Origin: an uncultured Bacteroidales bacterium
GTDB taxonomy: Bacteria > Bacteroidota > Bacteroidia > Bacteroidales > Muribaculaceae
Direction: 5' to 3'
Assembly (NCBI GenBank): GCA_949123685.1
Contig: CASBHZ010000033.1
Span: 1 to 31,234, forward strand
DNA length: 31,234 nt
A model generated the notes under the pieces. It saw only the letters and a list, made by a program, of their open reading frames with translations. It was not told where the DNA came from and ran no database searches. A program made the position numbers and the translations under genes. Positions 22,540-31,234 of the stretch are shown here, piece by piece; position 1 is the first letter of the stretch, and every line of letters begins with the position of its first letter.

Positions 22540-25248
22540 TTATCGGCGTGTAACTACACGGAAGAGTTCACCGCCCCATAGCACGAAAGAGGTGGAGGCG
22601 ATGATCAGAAGCCAGTCGCTCCAGCGGAGAGGCACGACATTGAAAAAACCGTAACCTACAGTCACGATAATAAACTGACCTATCAGTATCACCAAGGCGA
22701 TAGTGAGAAATCCATTACACCCTTTTAAATGCAAGGCGGAACGTCCGGTGCCGAAAGCACGGGCGTTAAACATGTTCCAGAACTGGAGGAAAACAAAGAA
22801 CGTGAAGAAAAGAGACAGTTCATATGCCGTCAGTTCATGAAATCCACCAATGCCCGAACTTATCAATGAAACTATAGACTCTGCATTGTTGCCTGAGGCT
22901 ACTGCATGCTGCAGGAAGCTGAGAGCCATAAACAATACTATGAAGAAACCGAAGCCTACCCCCACGATACGTCTCCACATGGCTGGTGTTATTATGAAGG
23001 CAGTGCGGGAACGGGGCTTGTCACTCATCACATCTCCGGATGGCGGCAACGAAGCAAGCGCCATAGCCGCAAATGTGTCCATAATGAGGTTAACCCACAG
23101 CATCTGCGTCACTGTCAAAGGAGATTCCATACCCATGAATGCACCGGCAAGGACTATCAGGCATGCACAAACATTGACCGTGAGCTGAAACATTATGAAG
23201 CGCTGCAGGTTGCGATAAAGCGAACGTCCCCACATCACAGCCCTGCCTATGGAGGAGAAGGAATTGTCGATTATGGTTATGTCCGATGCCTCTTTTGCCA
23301 CGGATGTTCCGTCGCCCATTGAAAGCCCTACGTGGGCGGCTTTCAATGCCGGAGCATCATTGGTGCCGTCTCCGGTCACGGCTACAACCTCATTGTTGCG
23401 CTGAAGGGCCTCCACGAGACGTTTCTTGTCCATCGGTCTGGCACGGGCAATGATCTTTATCCCACCGACACGACGTTCAAGTTCTTCATCGCTCATGGCT
23501 GCAATCTCCGCTCCGGTGGTTATGTTCTCTTCCGTGTCTTTATCGGTCCACAGACCTATCTGACGCCCGATCTCGCGGGCAATTGCCGGAGTGTCACCGG
23601 TCACGATCTTCACCTTGACTCCGGCATCAAGCACTTCACGGACTGCCATAGGCACATCCTCACGAACCGGATCGGAAATGGCGACAATACCGAGGAAAGT
23701 AAGGTTATCGCCAATGAATTTATTATCTTCTATCACATCCTCGCCCTCCGCAAGAGTCTGGTATGCGAAAGCCAAGGTGCGCATAGCCTGGTTCTGATAG
23801 CATAATAGCTGATCTTCTATCTCCTGTTTGGTAACACCGTCAGGGAGATTCCGGCACATTGACAATACAATTTCCGGAGCACCTTTGACATATGCGACAT
23901 TGACATTCTTGCCTTCGGACGATTTAATCACATCCGATTCCACGACCGTCGCCATGTATTTCCGCTCAGTAGTGAACGGCAGTTCATCGACAGTGGTGAT
24001 ATGTTTCTTTATTTCCGCATAATCTATCCCTTTGCTGCGAAGCCACAGAAGCAATGCCCCCTCCGTTGGATTACCCAAAACTTTCGGTTTACCGGCATCG
24101 GAGAGGTCAAGTTGGGCGGTAGAATTGGCAGCAACGCCCTCTATTATTGTCCGGCTTAATGTATCCTGACCGATTTCTTCCGTCGGAAGACCATAGAAAT
24201 TGGTTTTATACACCTGCATCTGGTTTTGCGTCAACGTCCCGGTCTTGTCTGTGCAGATGACGGTGGTCGCACCCATCGTTTCACAGGCATGCATCTTGCG
24301 CACGAGATTATTTGTGCGCAACATCCTGCGCATGGAATAGGCAAGCGACAATGTGACAGCCATAGGCAATCCCTCGGGAACCGCCACGACAACAAGTGTC
24401 ACCGCAATCATAAGTGTCTGAAGGGTATATTGTATGAAATCTATCCATTCGAATTGCGCATTGTGGGTGAAATACATCACCATTCTCCCCAATACAATTA
24501 TGGCAGCAATGATATAGCTTGATATGGAAACAAGCTTGCCGAGACGATCCAGCTGTTCATTAAGGGGAGTCTTGACGGAATTGTCAATCTGAGACTCTTT
24601 GAAGACCTTACCGTTTTCGGTCTTGTCTCCAACCGCCATCACCTCAAACACTCCGTGACCTTCCATCACTTTGGTTCCCCTCAACAGTGCATCGGAATGA
24701 TATGTAGCTTCCGGATCAAACTGTGAACTGTCAGTAGTCTTCATGCAAGACGGCTCACCGGTGAGCGACGATTCGTCTACGTTGAGCGAAGTCGCCTCAA
24801 GGAGAACACCGTCTGCCGGAATTTCGTCACCGGTATTGACAACCACAATATCTCCGACAACAATCTCTTTACGGGGAATCTGTGTCACCGCACCGTTACG
24901 CCACACCTGCACCGGCTCTTCGTCATTGACCTGATTTAGAATCGCAAACTCCTTGTTCGCCTTCATCTCAAACCAGAAACTTAAACCGGTGGCAAGAAAT
25001 ATTGCCGCAAAAATCCCGACAGGCTCGAAAAACGGTTTAAAGGAATGATCGGCATCTATATATGCCTCATAAATCGCGATGCCTACGGATAAAGCCAACG
25101 CTACAAGCAATATAACAATCAGTGGATCTTTAAATCCCCTTAAAAACTGTTTCCAGAGGGGATCTCGTTTCACGGGAGTAAGCACATTCTCCCCATGCAG
25201 ACGCCAGCTTTCGGCAACCTGCACATCATTCAAACCTTTATAATTCAT
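22540..25248 (-). CDS. Calcium-translocating P-type ATPase (type II)
   Basis: The 902-residue inner-membrane pump couples ATP hydrolysis to Ca2+ export. Hallmarks are the actuator motif LTGEPS, the M4 motif VPEGLPMAV, the phosphorylation motif DKTGT with phosphorylated D334, the hinge motif GDGTNDAP and the M6 motif NLIMDTF. About ten membrane helices fit the type II plan, with a C-terminal transport domain after residue 700. The M4 and M6 motifs resemble plasma-membrane-type Ca2+ ATPases, but Mn2+ or other cations are possible. It starts 2 nt after the upstream Gate-domain gene, so the two are one operon. Transcription ends at the palindrome 22477-22532. Confidence 0.93.
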   Translation of the reverse strand: MNYKGLNDVQVAESWRLHGENVLTPVKRDPLWKQFLRGFKDPLIVILLVALALSVGIAIYEAYIDADHSFKPFFEPVGIFAAIFLATGLSFWFEMKANKEFAILNQVNDEEPVQVWRNGAVTQIPRKEIVVGDIVVVNTGDEIPADGVLLEATSLNVDESSLTGEPSCMKTTDSSQFDPEATYHSDALLRGTKVMEGHGVFEVMAVGDKTENGKVFKESQIDNSVKTPLNEQLDRLGKLVSISSYIIAAIIVLGRMVMYFTHNAQFEWIDFIQYTLQTLMIAVTLVVVAVPEGLPMAVTLSLAYSMRRMLRTNNLVRKMHACETMGATTVICTDKTGTLTQNQMQVYKTNFYGLPTEEIGQDTLSRTIIEGVAANSTAQLDLSDAGKPKVLGNPTEGALLLWLRSKGIDYAEIKKHITTVDELPFTTERKYMATVVESDVIKSSEGKNVNVAYVKGAPEIVLSMCRNLPDGVTKQEIEDQLLCYQNQAMRTLAFAYQTLAEGEDVIEDNKFIGDNLTFLGIVAISDPVREDVPMAVREVLDAGVKVKIVTGDTPAIAREIGRQIGLWTDKDTEENITTGAEIAAMSDEELERRVGGIKIIARARPMDKKRLVEALQRNNEVVAVTGDGTNDAPALKAAHVGLSMGDGTSVAKEASDITIIDNSFSSIGRAVMWGRSLYRNLQRFIMFQLTVNVCACLIVLAGAFMGMESPLTVTQMLWVNLIMDTFAAMALASLPPSGDVMSDKPRSRTAFIITPAMWRRIVGVGFGFFIVLFMALSFLQHAVASGNNAESIVSLISSGIGGFHELTAYELSLFFTFFVFLQFWNMFNARAFGTGRSALHLKGCNGFLTIALVILIGQFIIVTVGYGFFNVVPLRWSDWLLIIASTSFVLWGGELFRVVTRR

Positions 25249-25250
25249 AA

Positions 25251-26456
25251 TTACATAACAATCATAATCAGCTCATAGATTAAATGAGCTGCAACTGCAG
25301 CGCAAAGTCCCCCTATGGTATGAGCTAAGATCGCTTTTGACGTAAGCTCTCGGAAACCGAGGGAATCAAGCATGGCGGTGTGGGTAGAGAGATATCCGCT
25401 CCAGCACATTCCTATGGCGGTGCACACGGCGATAGCATTGCCGTCCATCCAACCTTGGCTTAGGAAATTAGGTACGAGGCTCAATGCCGCACCTACGGCT
25501 CCGAGCGAAGTTATAGGGAAAGCAATCAGGTGTGGGTCATGAAACCCGAAAAGCCATTCGAATATAATATTTATTTTCTGTGCCAACCATGGTAAGGCTG
25601 CAACACCTTCATACGCTGCACCTGTGTATTCTCCATTGGCAGAAGGTCCGAAGGTGAGAAGCATCACGAGAGTGGAGATAATCAACACTCCGGGAATAAT
25701 GGCAATGCCGACGTCAACACCCGATTTACCACCATCGAGCAATGCCGACAATATCCTTACAAATGCCGATTTCCCTTCTGTCTTGTTGTCTTCCTCTTTT
25801 TCATCTCCGGTTTTCACCACCGCATCCTCCACAAGATAGTTCGGATAATTCTTGATTACAAAATATTGCATAAGGCGCGTGGAGACAATGCAACCGATAA
25901 AGGCTCCGGCAAAACCTACCACCGGTTGCCAGAAAAATCCCTGTCCCACCATGAAGACCATAACCAGAAGCCCCATGCCGAATGCCGTGCCGAAATTGGT
26001 AAGGGAGATGAGTTGATACTTTTTGAAATAGGAACTGAAGCGTTTGTCTGAAGCCAAGGATATGATTGCGGGATTGTCACTGAGGAAAGTCATGACAGCT
26101 CCAAGCGAAGCGACTCCGGGGAGATTGAATAGCGGCTTCATAAGCGGACGCAAGATCTTCTCTAAAAGTTTGACCACACCAAACTCTACAAAGATCCTGC
26201 CGATAGCCCCGGTAAGGACACATATCGACATTAGATAGAACACGGTGTTGAGAAGAAGGTCATGGGCGGTGTTCATCATTGTCTTCAGCATATTGGCAAC
26301 ACCCATTCCCTGTCCTAAGAAATAGAACAGACCGAACACCATGAGAAGACATATGACACCGCTACGCGCGGAAGCCTCTTTCTTCCCAGACTTTTTTATT
26401 TCTCCCTCCGCAACCTGGTTCTCATCGCCGGTCGCCCTTTCAGTTGAACTATCCAT
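25251..26456 (-). CDS. Nucleoside recognition (Gate) domain membrane protein
   Basis: The 401-residue polytopic membrane protein has a charged cytoplasmic N-terminus of about 30 residues and about eight to ten hydrophobic segments. A charged loop (about 215-235, TGDEKEEDNKTEGK) splits two halves. Segments such as GVASLGAVMTFLSDNPAIIS and the second-half GVDVGIAIIPGVLII, with ITSLGAVGAALSLVP, fit YjiH/SpmA-like Gate proteins. The family includes transporters of unknown substrate. It is the first gene of a two-gene operon with the Ca2+-type ATPase, 2 nt apart, which suggests a shared physiological role; that link is inferred. Confidence 0.8.
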   Translation of the reverse strand: MDSSTERATGDENQVAEGEIKKSGKKEASARSGVICLLMVFGLFYFLGQGMGVANMLKTMMNTAHDLLLNTVFYLMSICVLTGAIGRIFVEFGVVKLLEKILRPLMKPLFNLPGVASLGAVMTFLSDNPAIISLASDKRFSSYFKKYQLISLTNFGTAFGMGLLVMVFMVGQGFFWQPVVGFAGAFIGCIVSTRLMQYFVIKNYPNYLVEDAVVKTGDEKEEDNKTEGKSAFVRILSALLDGGKSGVDVGIAIIPGVLIISTLVMLLTFGPSANGEYTGAAYEGVAALPWLAQKINIIFEWLFGFHDPHLIAFPITSLGAVGAALSLVPNFLSQGWMDGNAIAVCTAIGMCWSGYLSTHTAMLDSLGFRELTSKAILAHTIGGLCAAVAAHLIYELIMIVM

Positions 26457-26464
26457 CTACGCTC

Positions 26465-26495
26465 AATTTGCACCTAAATTTATATTGTGCAAATT
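26465..26495 (-). promoter_or_regulatory. Operator-like inverted repeat upstream of the Gate/ATPase operon
   Basis: The perfect 9-bp arms AATTTGCAC (26465-26473) and GTGCAAATT (26487-26495) surround a 13-nt AT-rich centre and end 9 nt before the ATG at 26456. The symmetry and location suggest a dimeric regulator site or a leader hairpin. The regulator is not identifiable. Confidence 0.5.
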
Positions 26496-26564
26496 AAATT
26501 AAATTTCCACCTCTTTCCTAAAATAAATTGTTAAAATTTTATTAATTGTTAACAAAACTCATTG

Positions 26565-26606
26565 AAAAATCGGCATGCCTATGGTCAGTTCCGTAGACAT
26601 GCCGAT
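26565..26606 (-). terminator. Rho-independent terminator of the fimbrial operon
   Basis: Read on the minus strand, a 16-bp stem (26591-26606 with 26569-26584, two wobble pairs) with a 6-nt loop is followed by five T residues (complement of 26565-26569). It lies 28 nt after the stop of the DUF4906-like gene. Confidence 0.85.
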
Positions 26607-26633
26607 AAATGAGTCTTGAAAGTGTTTTTTGAC

Positions 26634-29165
26634 CTATTCAGCTTTGTAGAAAGCCCGGATGCGTAAGGGCTGCGTTCTCAGCACGCTTCCAACCGGATGA
26701 GTATATGTGGGATTAAACAAACCACTGCGGGTGCTGTTACTCTCCACATAATTGCCATTGCTGTCAATACCGGTTGCTCGTGCCCGATCACTAAGTTCGC
26801 CTTGTCCCAAACCCGAATATTTTCCGGCTGAAGCCGACAAATAAAGATTGGGGGTGTGAAATTCGGGGAATATCGGATAATTGTTGCGCAATGCGCCTTC
26901 AAGCTCAGTGATGCCGGGCATATACCATCCACGCGTACCGGACAATACATTACCGTTACTGTCTCGCTTCCCTTTTCCTGCACAATAATGGAATGCAGTG
27001 GCAGGAGGAACATCGTTAAACAGTTTCACCCCGCTCATGGGTTTTGCGCCATCTCTGGCAAGCACCTGCGTAGTCATCTGATAAGCCGGACCTGTCAAGT
27101 AAACCTCATATGTATTCCCGTCGACACGATTCCCGAATGCACCATCCGTTGCCAAATTCCGCAACGTACTCGCATCATGCGCCCATGGCAATCCGGTGTA
27201 ATATTCTCCGGGTTGGCTGTGCTTGTCAAGAGGATCTTGATGATCCATATACTCTTCATAATACTCCATCCATGAGTTCACGGTTCCATTGCTGGAATTA
27301 TAGATGACATGGATAAGCGCACGCTGTTCGATTTCGAGTATGCGTTCCCGCGCAGGCTCAAGAAGGTTTCCATCTTTGTCTTTGCGTTCATATTTCACCT
27401 CGATTCTCGCCATCCGGTCACCATAACCCACAGGATTATTATTTTCCGGCACGTTCTCATCAATATAGAAATATATTCTGGAGCGGGAATTGTTTATCTC
27501 GGGAGTGCTCTCTATCTTAACTTTATATCCACATTGTGCGCCTTCATCATGATTCTCAAGAATTAACCTGTTGTCAATCCGAGAAAACAGGTCCTCATAA
27601 AAATAAGGTTCCGCTCCACAACCGGCAACAAAATTACCCTTCTCCATCTCCGTGCGGGGTATCATCACCATCCTAATCCAGCTTCTTGACTCTTCCGGAA
27701 TAGTCACTGTGACGGTGGAATAATGAGTTACCTCCGGCACTTTCTGATCAGGATCGTCAGGCGAAGGTTCGCGAAGGAGAAGCCAGACATCCATCGGAAG
27801 CGCCGTAGCGTGGGCATCCACTTTGCGTTCGTTCACTATGGCAAGATACACCGGATTGTCGCTGACCACATTCACTCGACCATCGAAAGTGTAAGCGTCA
27901 TCATCAGAATTGCGGACATAGTCGAGACCATGTATCGTGACATAATTGTTATATTTCCTGTTTCTGATAACCTTGAAATCCTGAACAGGATCTTCACCCA
28001 TATAGATCGTGAACTTCGCTTTATAGGTCAGCCCCTGATGAGTGGTGTAGGAGCCGTTGATCACGAGAGCCGATGCCTCTTCTTTCTTGGCGATCGTCGG
28101 CTTCCAGCGTTGTGTCCTCCCTATATTGTCGGCATGCATCGGATCATCGTTGCCCGAAGCGAGCACACCCTCCGGGAAACGAAGATTGCCCGTGGCATCA
28201 AAAGCCGGAGTCCCGTCGGGACGCGTAGCCGACATATTCGGCTGCTGGATATTCTCATAAGTATAATATGTGAAGGTGAGTGGTTCGGAGTCTGCCGTGA
28301 TGGTCTTTCCATAATTTGTAATAAACTCACCGGTCAGCTTGTCATCTCCGCTGACATCAGTAGATTCGTCACCTTCGGGTTTCACAAACGGAACCATGTT
28401 GGGCATGTTCTTCACACCGAAGCTTTCAATAGTCATGGTCGGAAGCGACCGGTCCCCGTTGGTCTGGTTGGGATCAAGTTTCACCTGCACGTCCACCCTT
28501 GCCATCATGGCAACCATGTCGACAATGATACGCCCCGCATTGATCTCATCTTCCGTAAATTCCTTGGGACCTGCAATCATAGGCATTCCCGCATCGGGGA
28601 TTTTGGTGATATCCCCGCTCCCATCGGCACCTATTCGCAACCTAGGGGCATAGATCCAGCTTTCAATGTCACTGAGCTTTTCGATCTTATAGGGAGAACC
28701 GGTACGCGAACCGGTCGTGATCTGTCCCGTAGGTGTCAGGTCCGTATAAAATGTGTTCGGATCCGTGCTGCCTGTATTATCCGTTGCGTCAATATTGGCG
28801 ATCGCCACCATCTTTACATTACGTAGGTTTCCTAAAGCCGCCTCATTGATCTCGAATACACTGTTCTCAAACTTCTGATATCCGTTAAGGTTACCAAATT
28901 CAGTAGTGATAAGTTCACCGCTATACTTGTCAAAGAAAAAGAGATGCACGGTCTTTATTCGTTTCTCATCTTCATCCTTGGGTCCTGCGGCACGCGTGAT
29001 CTGTCCCGGAGCCACAAATTGGGGGATCATGTCTGAAACTGAAAACTTTAATACAGTTTTCCCCGATTCTGAGGGATTGTTATCGAATATTTCATCAGAG
29101 CAGGAGGTTAAGCCGGAAAACAAAAGCAAAACCGCCACCATATATGATATGATTCTGAATTTCAT
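26634..29165 (-). CDS. Large DUF4906-like fimbrial lipoprotein (probable minor or tip component)
   Basis: The 843-residue exported lipoprotein has lipobox LTSC (C22). ATG 29165 is preferred over an in-frame TTG six bases upstream. The N-terminal part has the fimbrillin-like fold signature KTVHLFFFDKYSGELITTEF, then IVDMVAMMARVDVQVKLD. A middle region (about 430-620) has beta-rich repeats. The C-terminal part carries the DUF4906-type YHCAGKGKRDSNGNVL and GWYMPGITELEGAL blocks and ends in LRTQPLRIRAFYKAE. Such proteins are the large minor or tip proteins of FimA/Mfa-type fimbriae, possibly adhesins. It is last in the operon, 18-25 nt after the fimbrillin gene, and precedes the terminator. The ligand is unknown. 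Confidence 0.8.
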   Translation of the reverse strand: MKFRIISYMVAVLLLFSGLTSCSDEIFDNNPSESGKTVLKFSVSDMIPQFVAPGQITRAAGPKDEDEKRIKTVHLFFFDKYSGELITTEFGNLNGYQKFENSVFEINEAALGNLRNVKMVAIANIDATDNTGSTDPNTFYTDLTPTGQITTGSRTGSPYKIEKLSDIESWIYAPRLRIGADGSGDITKIPDAGMPMIAGPKEFTEDEINAGRIIVDMVAMMARVDVQVKLDPNQTNGDRSLPTMTIESFGVKNMPNMVPFVKPEGDESTDVSGDDKLTGEFITNYGKTITADSEPLTFTYYTYENIQQPNMSATRPDGTPAFDATGNLRFPEGVLASGNDDPMHADNIGRTQRWKPTIAKKEEASALVINGSYTTHQGLTYKAKFTIYMGEDPVQDFKVIRNRKYNNYVTIHGLDYVRNSDDDAYTFDGRVNVVSDNPVYLAIVNERKVDAHATALPMDVWLLLREPSPDDPDQKVPEVTHYSTVTVTIPEESRSWIRMVMIPRTEMEKGNFVAGCGAEPYFYEDLFSRIDNRLILENHDEGAQCGYKVKIESTPEINNSRSRIYFYIDENVPENNNPVGYGDRMARIEVKYERKDKDGNLLEPARERILEIEQRALIHVIYNSSNGTVNSWMEYYEEYMDHQDPLDKHSQPGEYYTGLPWAHDASTLRNLATDGAFGNRVDGNTYEVYLTGPAYQMTTQVLARDGAKPMSGVKLFNDVPPATAFHYCAGKGKRDSNGNVLSGTRGWYMPGITELEGALRNNYPIFPEFHTPNLYLSASAGKYSGLGQGELSDRARATGIDSNGNYVESNSTRSGLFNPTYTHPVGSVLRTQPLRIRAFYKAE

Positions 29166-29189
29166 TGTCAATAGATTATAAGAAACTGT

Positions 29190-30371
29190 TTAATGGATAT
29201 CAATAGAATTATCAGAGCCGTTCTCCCAGTTAGTCTGGTTGTCAGCCTGAAAAACAAGCACTATGTTATCGTCCACAAAAGTCAGATTGGCGGTGTGGCG
29301 AGTGTTTGGCTGAGGATTGTAATTAAGCCGTAAGATGTCTATGGCAAAAGGGTTACGGGGTTCACCACCGACAGTATATTCCACAATAATTCTTTTGTTT
29401 GCTCCCAAGGGATGCTCAGCGGCACCTGAATTTGGATTCGGGAGGAGCAGTAGAACATTCCCTTCGGGATTTTCATCTGTTTTTCCGAGAAGCGCGCTAC
29501 CGTCATTGACAACAGTCTGGTTACCGTCGAACACGGTATATGTACCGCTGTAAGAGCTTGTCTCAAGCGGCACGGTCTGGGTTATCATACGGTTAGTCGC
29601 GAAGTTATAGGTAGCCGTGCGATAAAACTGCCCTTGAAACGTAAGTTTCGTCACTACCAATTCGCGCCCTGTCTTGTTGTTGACACGGAACCTTATACCT
29701 GTAAGGATGTGGTCAAAACTGAGATTCACCTTACCCAAAAGGCGAGTGCGGTCAAAAGTCGAGGCAACAAGGGCATCCGGGATGTCTGCCCGGTCAAGGG
29801 CATCTCCGGTATTTCCTCCGCTGAATGGCATATTGAAAGTAAGCACCGGAGTGTGGTCTGAAGAACTTAACCTTCCCATCGAGAAACCACCTTGACTGTT
29901 TCCACCCACACCATTGGCAGCGGCTATAAAGCTATAATTATAATCATAAGATGCGTCGATGTCGTTATTATTGACAATCCATGGTTTCAAAGTGCCATAA
30001 TCCGTTTTACCGCCGGACACATTCACTGTTGTTCCGCCCATACCATTATCGAACACGTTAGGCGCGCACATCGCTGATTTTGTGTTCCAGTCTCCTGAAG
30101 CACTCTCATAATTAAGTGTTTCAGTATTTATAATATAAGGCACACAATAGCCCCATACCATAAAAGACGTTATGCCTCCTTCTCCGAAGCTTTCCGCCAA
30201 CCGGGCGCGTGTATGCCCCGCCCCGTCATATTCAAGACCGGGAGCGGCAAACGTGATGTAGGATCCGGAATCCGGTTCCATCTCAGGAGCATCATGATTG
30301 TCGGAACATGATGCCGACATTATAGAAATCAGCACCAACGCCGTCCACGATATATATGCGTTTTTCTTCAT
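29190..30371 (-). CDS. Fimbrillin family lipoprotein
   Basis: The 393-residue protein is a Mfa/FimA-type fimbrillin precursor. The signal peptide ends in lipobox SASC (C22). Such precursors are lipidated, moved to the outer surface and cleaved before polymerising into a stalk by donor-strand exchange. The Mfa_like_1 pattern is seen in ITSFMVWGYC, LSFDHILTGIRFRVNN (about residues 215-230), LLLLPNP and the C-terminal IDILRLNYNPQPNTRHTANLTFVDDNIVL. ATG 30371 (MKKN) is chosen; an ATG two codons upstream at 30377 is an alternative. It follows the truncated fimbrillin gene by 5-11 nt and precedes the DUF4906-like gene, so all three form one transcript. Confidence 0.88.
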   Translation of the reverse strand: MKKNAYISWTALVLISIMSASCSDNHDAPEMEPDSGSYITFAAPGLEYDGAGHTRARLAESFGEGGITSFMVWGYCVPYIINTETLNYESASGDWNTKSAMCAPNVFDNGMGGTTVNVSGGKTDYGTLKPWIVNNNDIDASYDYNYSFIAAANGVGGNSQGGFSMGRLSSSDHTPVLTFNMPFSGGNTGDALDRADIPDALVASTFDRTRLLGKVNLSFDHILTGIRFRVNNKTGRELVVTKLTFQGQFYRTATYNFATNRMITQTVPLETSSYSGTYTVFDGNQTVVNDGSALLGKTDENPEGNVLLLLPNPNSGAAEHPLGANKRIIVEYTVGGEPRNPFAIDILRLNYNPQPNTRHTANLTFVDDNIVLVFQADNQTNWENGSDNSIDIH

Positions 30372-30382
30372 TGTCATTAAAA

Positions 30383-31181
30383 TCAGATAATGTAATTGCC
30401 ACCTTCGGAATCAACCCATTCGCTTACGGTCGGCACTCCGAATATTATATTGTCGGTATCTTGAATTGTCATCGTGTATCCATAAGTATAGCCGGACCTC
30501 CATCTGCCACCATGCTGTTGCGATGGCGCGAACAAAGACACGTTAGCATTCCTTTCCGCCCCGGAACCGATTCGATAAGTTACCGAAATGGTTGCATTGT
30601 TCCTCACACTTTGCGGAATCAGCAGCAAGGGAGTGTTATCATTGATGAAAAGTTCCGCAGACTCACCGGGATTCAATACCCGCTCTTCATCCTGACTTAC
30701 AAGAGGCGAATCCTGTGACGTAGGAGTCCTGCCAGCAACATTCCAGTTTGATAAGGTGGAGCCGTCATTATTGACGCCAAGCTCAAATGCCGCAGTCCCG
30801 TACACTCCGTGTAGACGCGCTGAGACTATGGTTACAGCCTGGTCTACAGCAAGTGCTGCGTCAGCCTTCACCTTAATATGAACCACGGCAAGCGCATGCT
30901 TGAAGTCAAAAGACACCTTTTTGGTAGAGTTTATATCAAGATTGGGCATGCATTCCCTCCGGTGCGCGGCATAAAGCAAGTCGACAGTACGGTTATCAGC
31001 CGTTGAAAAGTCATACGACAGGCTGCCTTTCGCCACGTCATAAGCCGAAGCGGTTGCCGGTGCAGGATGAAGAGCCAAGAATTTATATATCTGTCCCGGA
31101 AACCAATATTGAACATTGTCATATCCCCAGTTCCCACCGGTAAATGCAACCTCCTCATTCTCAAAAACAAGAGCCGGAGCC
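30383..31181 (-). pseudogene. Fimbrillin family gene, 5' part lost at an IS end
   Basis: The open frame encodes the C-terminal about 265 residues of a fimbrillin (VSFDFKHALAVVHIKVKA, LLLIPQSVRNNATISVTYRI, GYTYGYTMTI, ending EWVDSEGGNYII). No ATG with signal peptide or lipobox is present. Going upstream the frame runs through YLQAPALVFENEEVAF, where fimbrillin homology begins in mid-domain, and enters repeat-rich DNA with in-frame stops TAA and TGA near 31215. I infer that an insertion sequence beginning near 31182 removed the 5' part from this locus. The rest of the gene may lie beyond the window on the other side of the element. The remnant could be translated only from an alternative TTG start (31078), without export signal. 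Confidence 0.75.
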
Positions 31182-31234
31182 TGTAAATACTCACTGAAAA
31201 GTGGGCCGTTCGCTCATTAAAAAATGGGCCACCG
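31182..31234. mobile_element. Terminal sequence of an IS21-type insertion element (continues beyond window)
   Basis: The sequence begins TGTAAATACTCACTG at the break in the fimbrillin gene and contains two imperfect direct copies of TCACTGAAAAGTGGGCC (31191-31207 and 31214-31230; 14 of 17 identical). A TG terminus plus tandem, GGCC-containing subterminal repeats is the arrangement of IS21-family ends, which bind the transposase IstA. No transposase gene lies in the window, so the family is inferred. Confidence 0.6.

Noticed and set aside
27723..28826. 367-codon plus-strand open frame opposite the DUF4906-like gene
   Set aside because: The product is rich in His, Arg and Ile without recognisable motifs and overlaps a gene with a clear lipobox and fimbrial features, so it is a shadow frame.

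Overview
The window looks like the chromosome of a gut-type Bacteroidales bacterium, and Muribaculaceae is my best guess. The reasons are: promoter -7 elements of the TAnnTTTG type (TAACTTTG at 10510 and 11040), many SPII lipoproteins with a short lipobox, fimbrillin and DUF4906-type fimbrial proteins, menaquinone-type UbiE/MenG, a secreted C10 protease fused to BspA-like LRRs, and surface proteins with a C-terminal sorting-type tail. The family assignment is inference, because no 16S or marker-gene comparison was possible.

Layout. (1) 1-198: two tandem tRNA-Val(UAC) genes, the first cut by the window edge, followed by a strong hairpin. (2) 321-7415, + strand: a tightly packed, partly translationally coupled housekeeping cluster. 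It encodes YqeY-like protein, SerS, a tail-anchored pseudokinase, a GNAT-like protein, UbiE/MenG, a U32 (TrhP-like) protein, a DUF2027 protein lacking the Smr end, and a DUF695-like protein. (3) 7416-12011, + strand: a C-rich 20-nt-periodic spacer, a secreted GH13 amylase, a tiny acidic lipoprotein with clear promoter and terminator, and a membrane-anchored coiled-coil protein. (4) 12206-17896: a giant secreted C10 cysteine protease with duplicated modules and three LRR blocks. Its 3' end overlaps a convergent ArcD-like amino-acid antiporter.

(5) 17863-20481, - strand: the antiporter, a small HExxH membrane protein and a TRIC-type channel. (6) 20615-21851: a large hairpin and an IS30-family insertion sequence lying between imperfect direct repeats. 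(7) 21966-26456: a lipoprotein gene (+) facing a Ca2+-type P-type ATPase and Gate-domain membrane protein operon (-), separated by a perfect 56-bp palindrome that probably terminates both. (8) 26565-31234, - strand: a fimbrial operon of a 5'-truncated fimbrillin, an intact fimbrillin lipoprotein and a large DUF4906-like fimbrial protein, ending in a terminator. The first fimbrillin is cut by what looks like the end of an IS21-type element at the window edge.

No CRISPR array, toxin-antitoxin pair or classical defence island is visible. The observations most worth following are the tail-anchored pseudokinase, the minimal HExxH membrane protein beside the antiporter, the duplicated protease-LRR architecture, and the two IS-associated structures.
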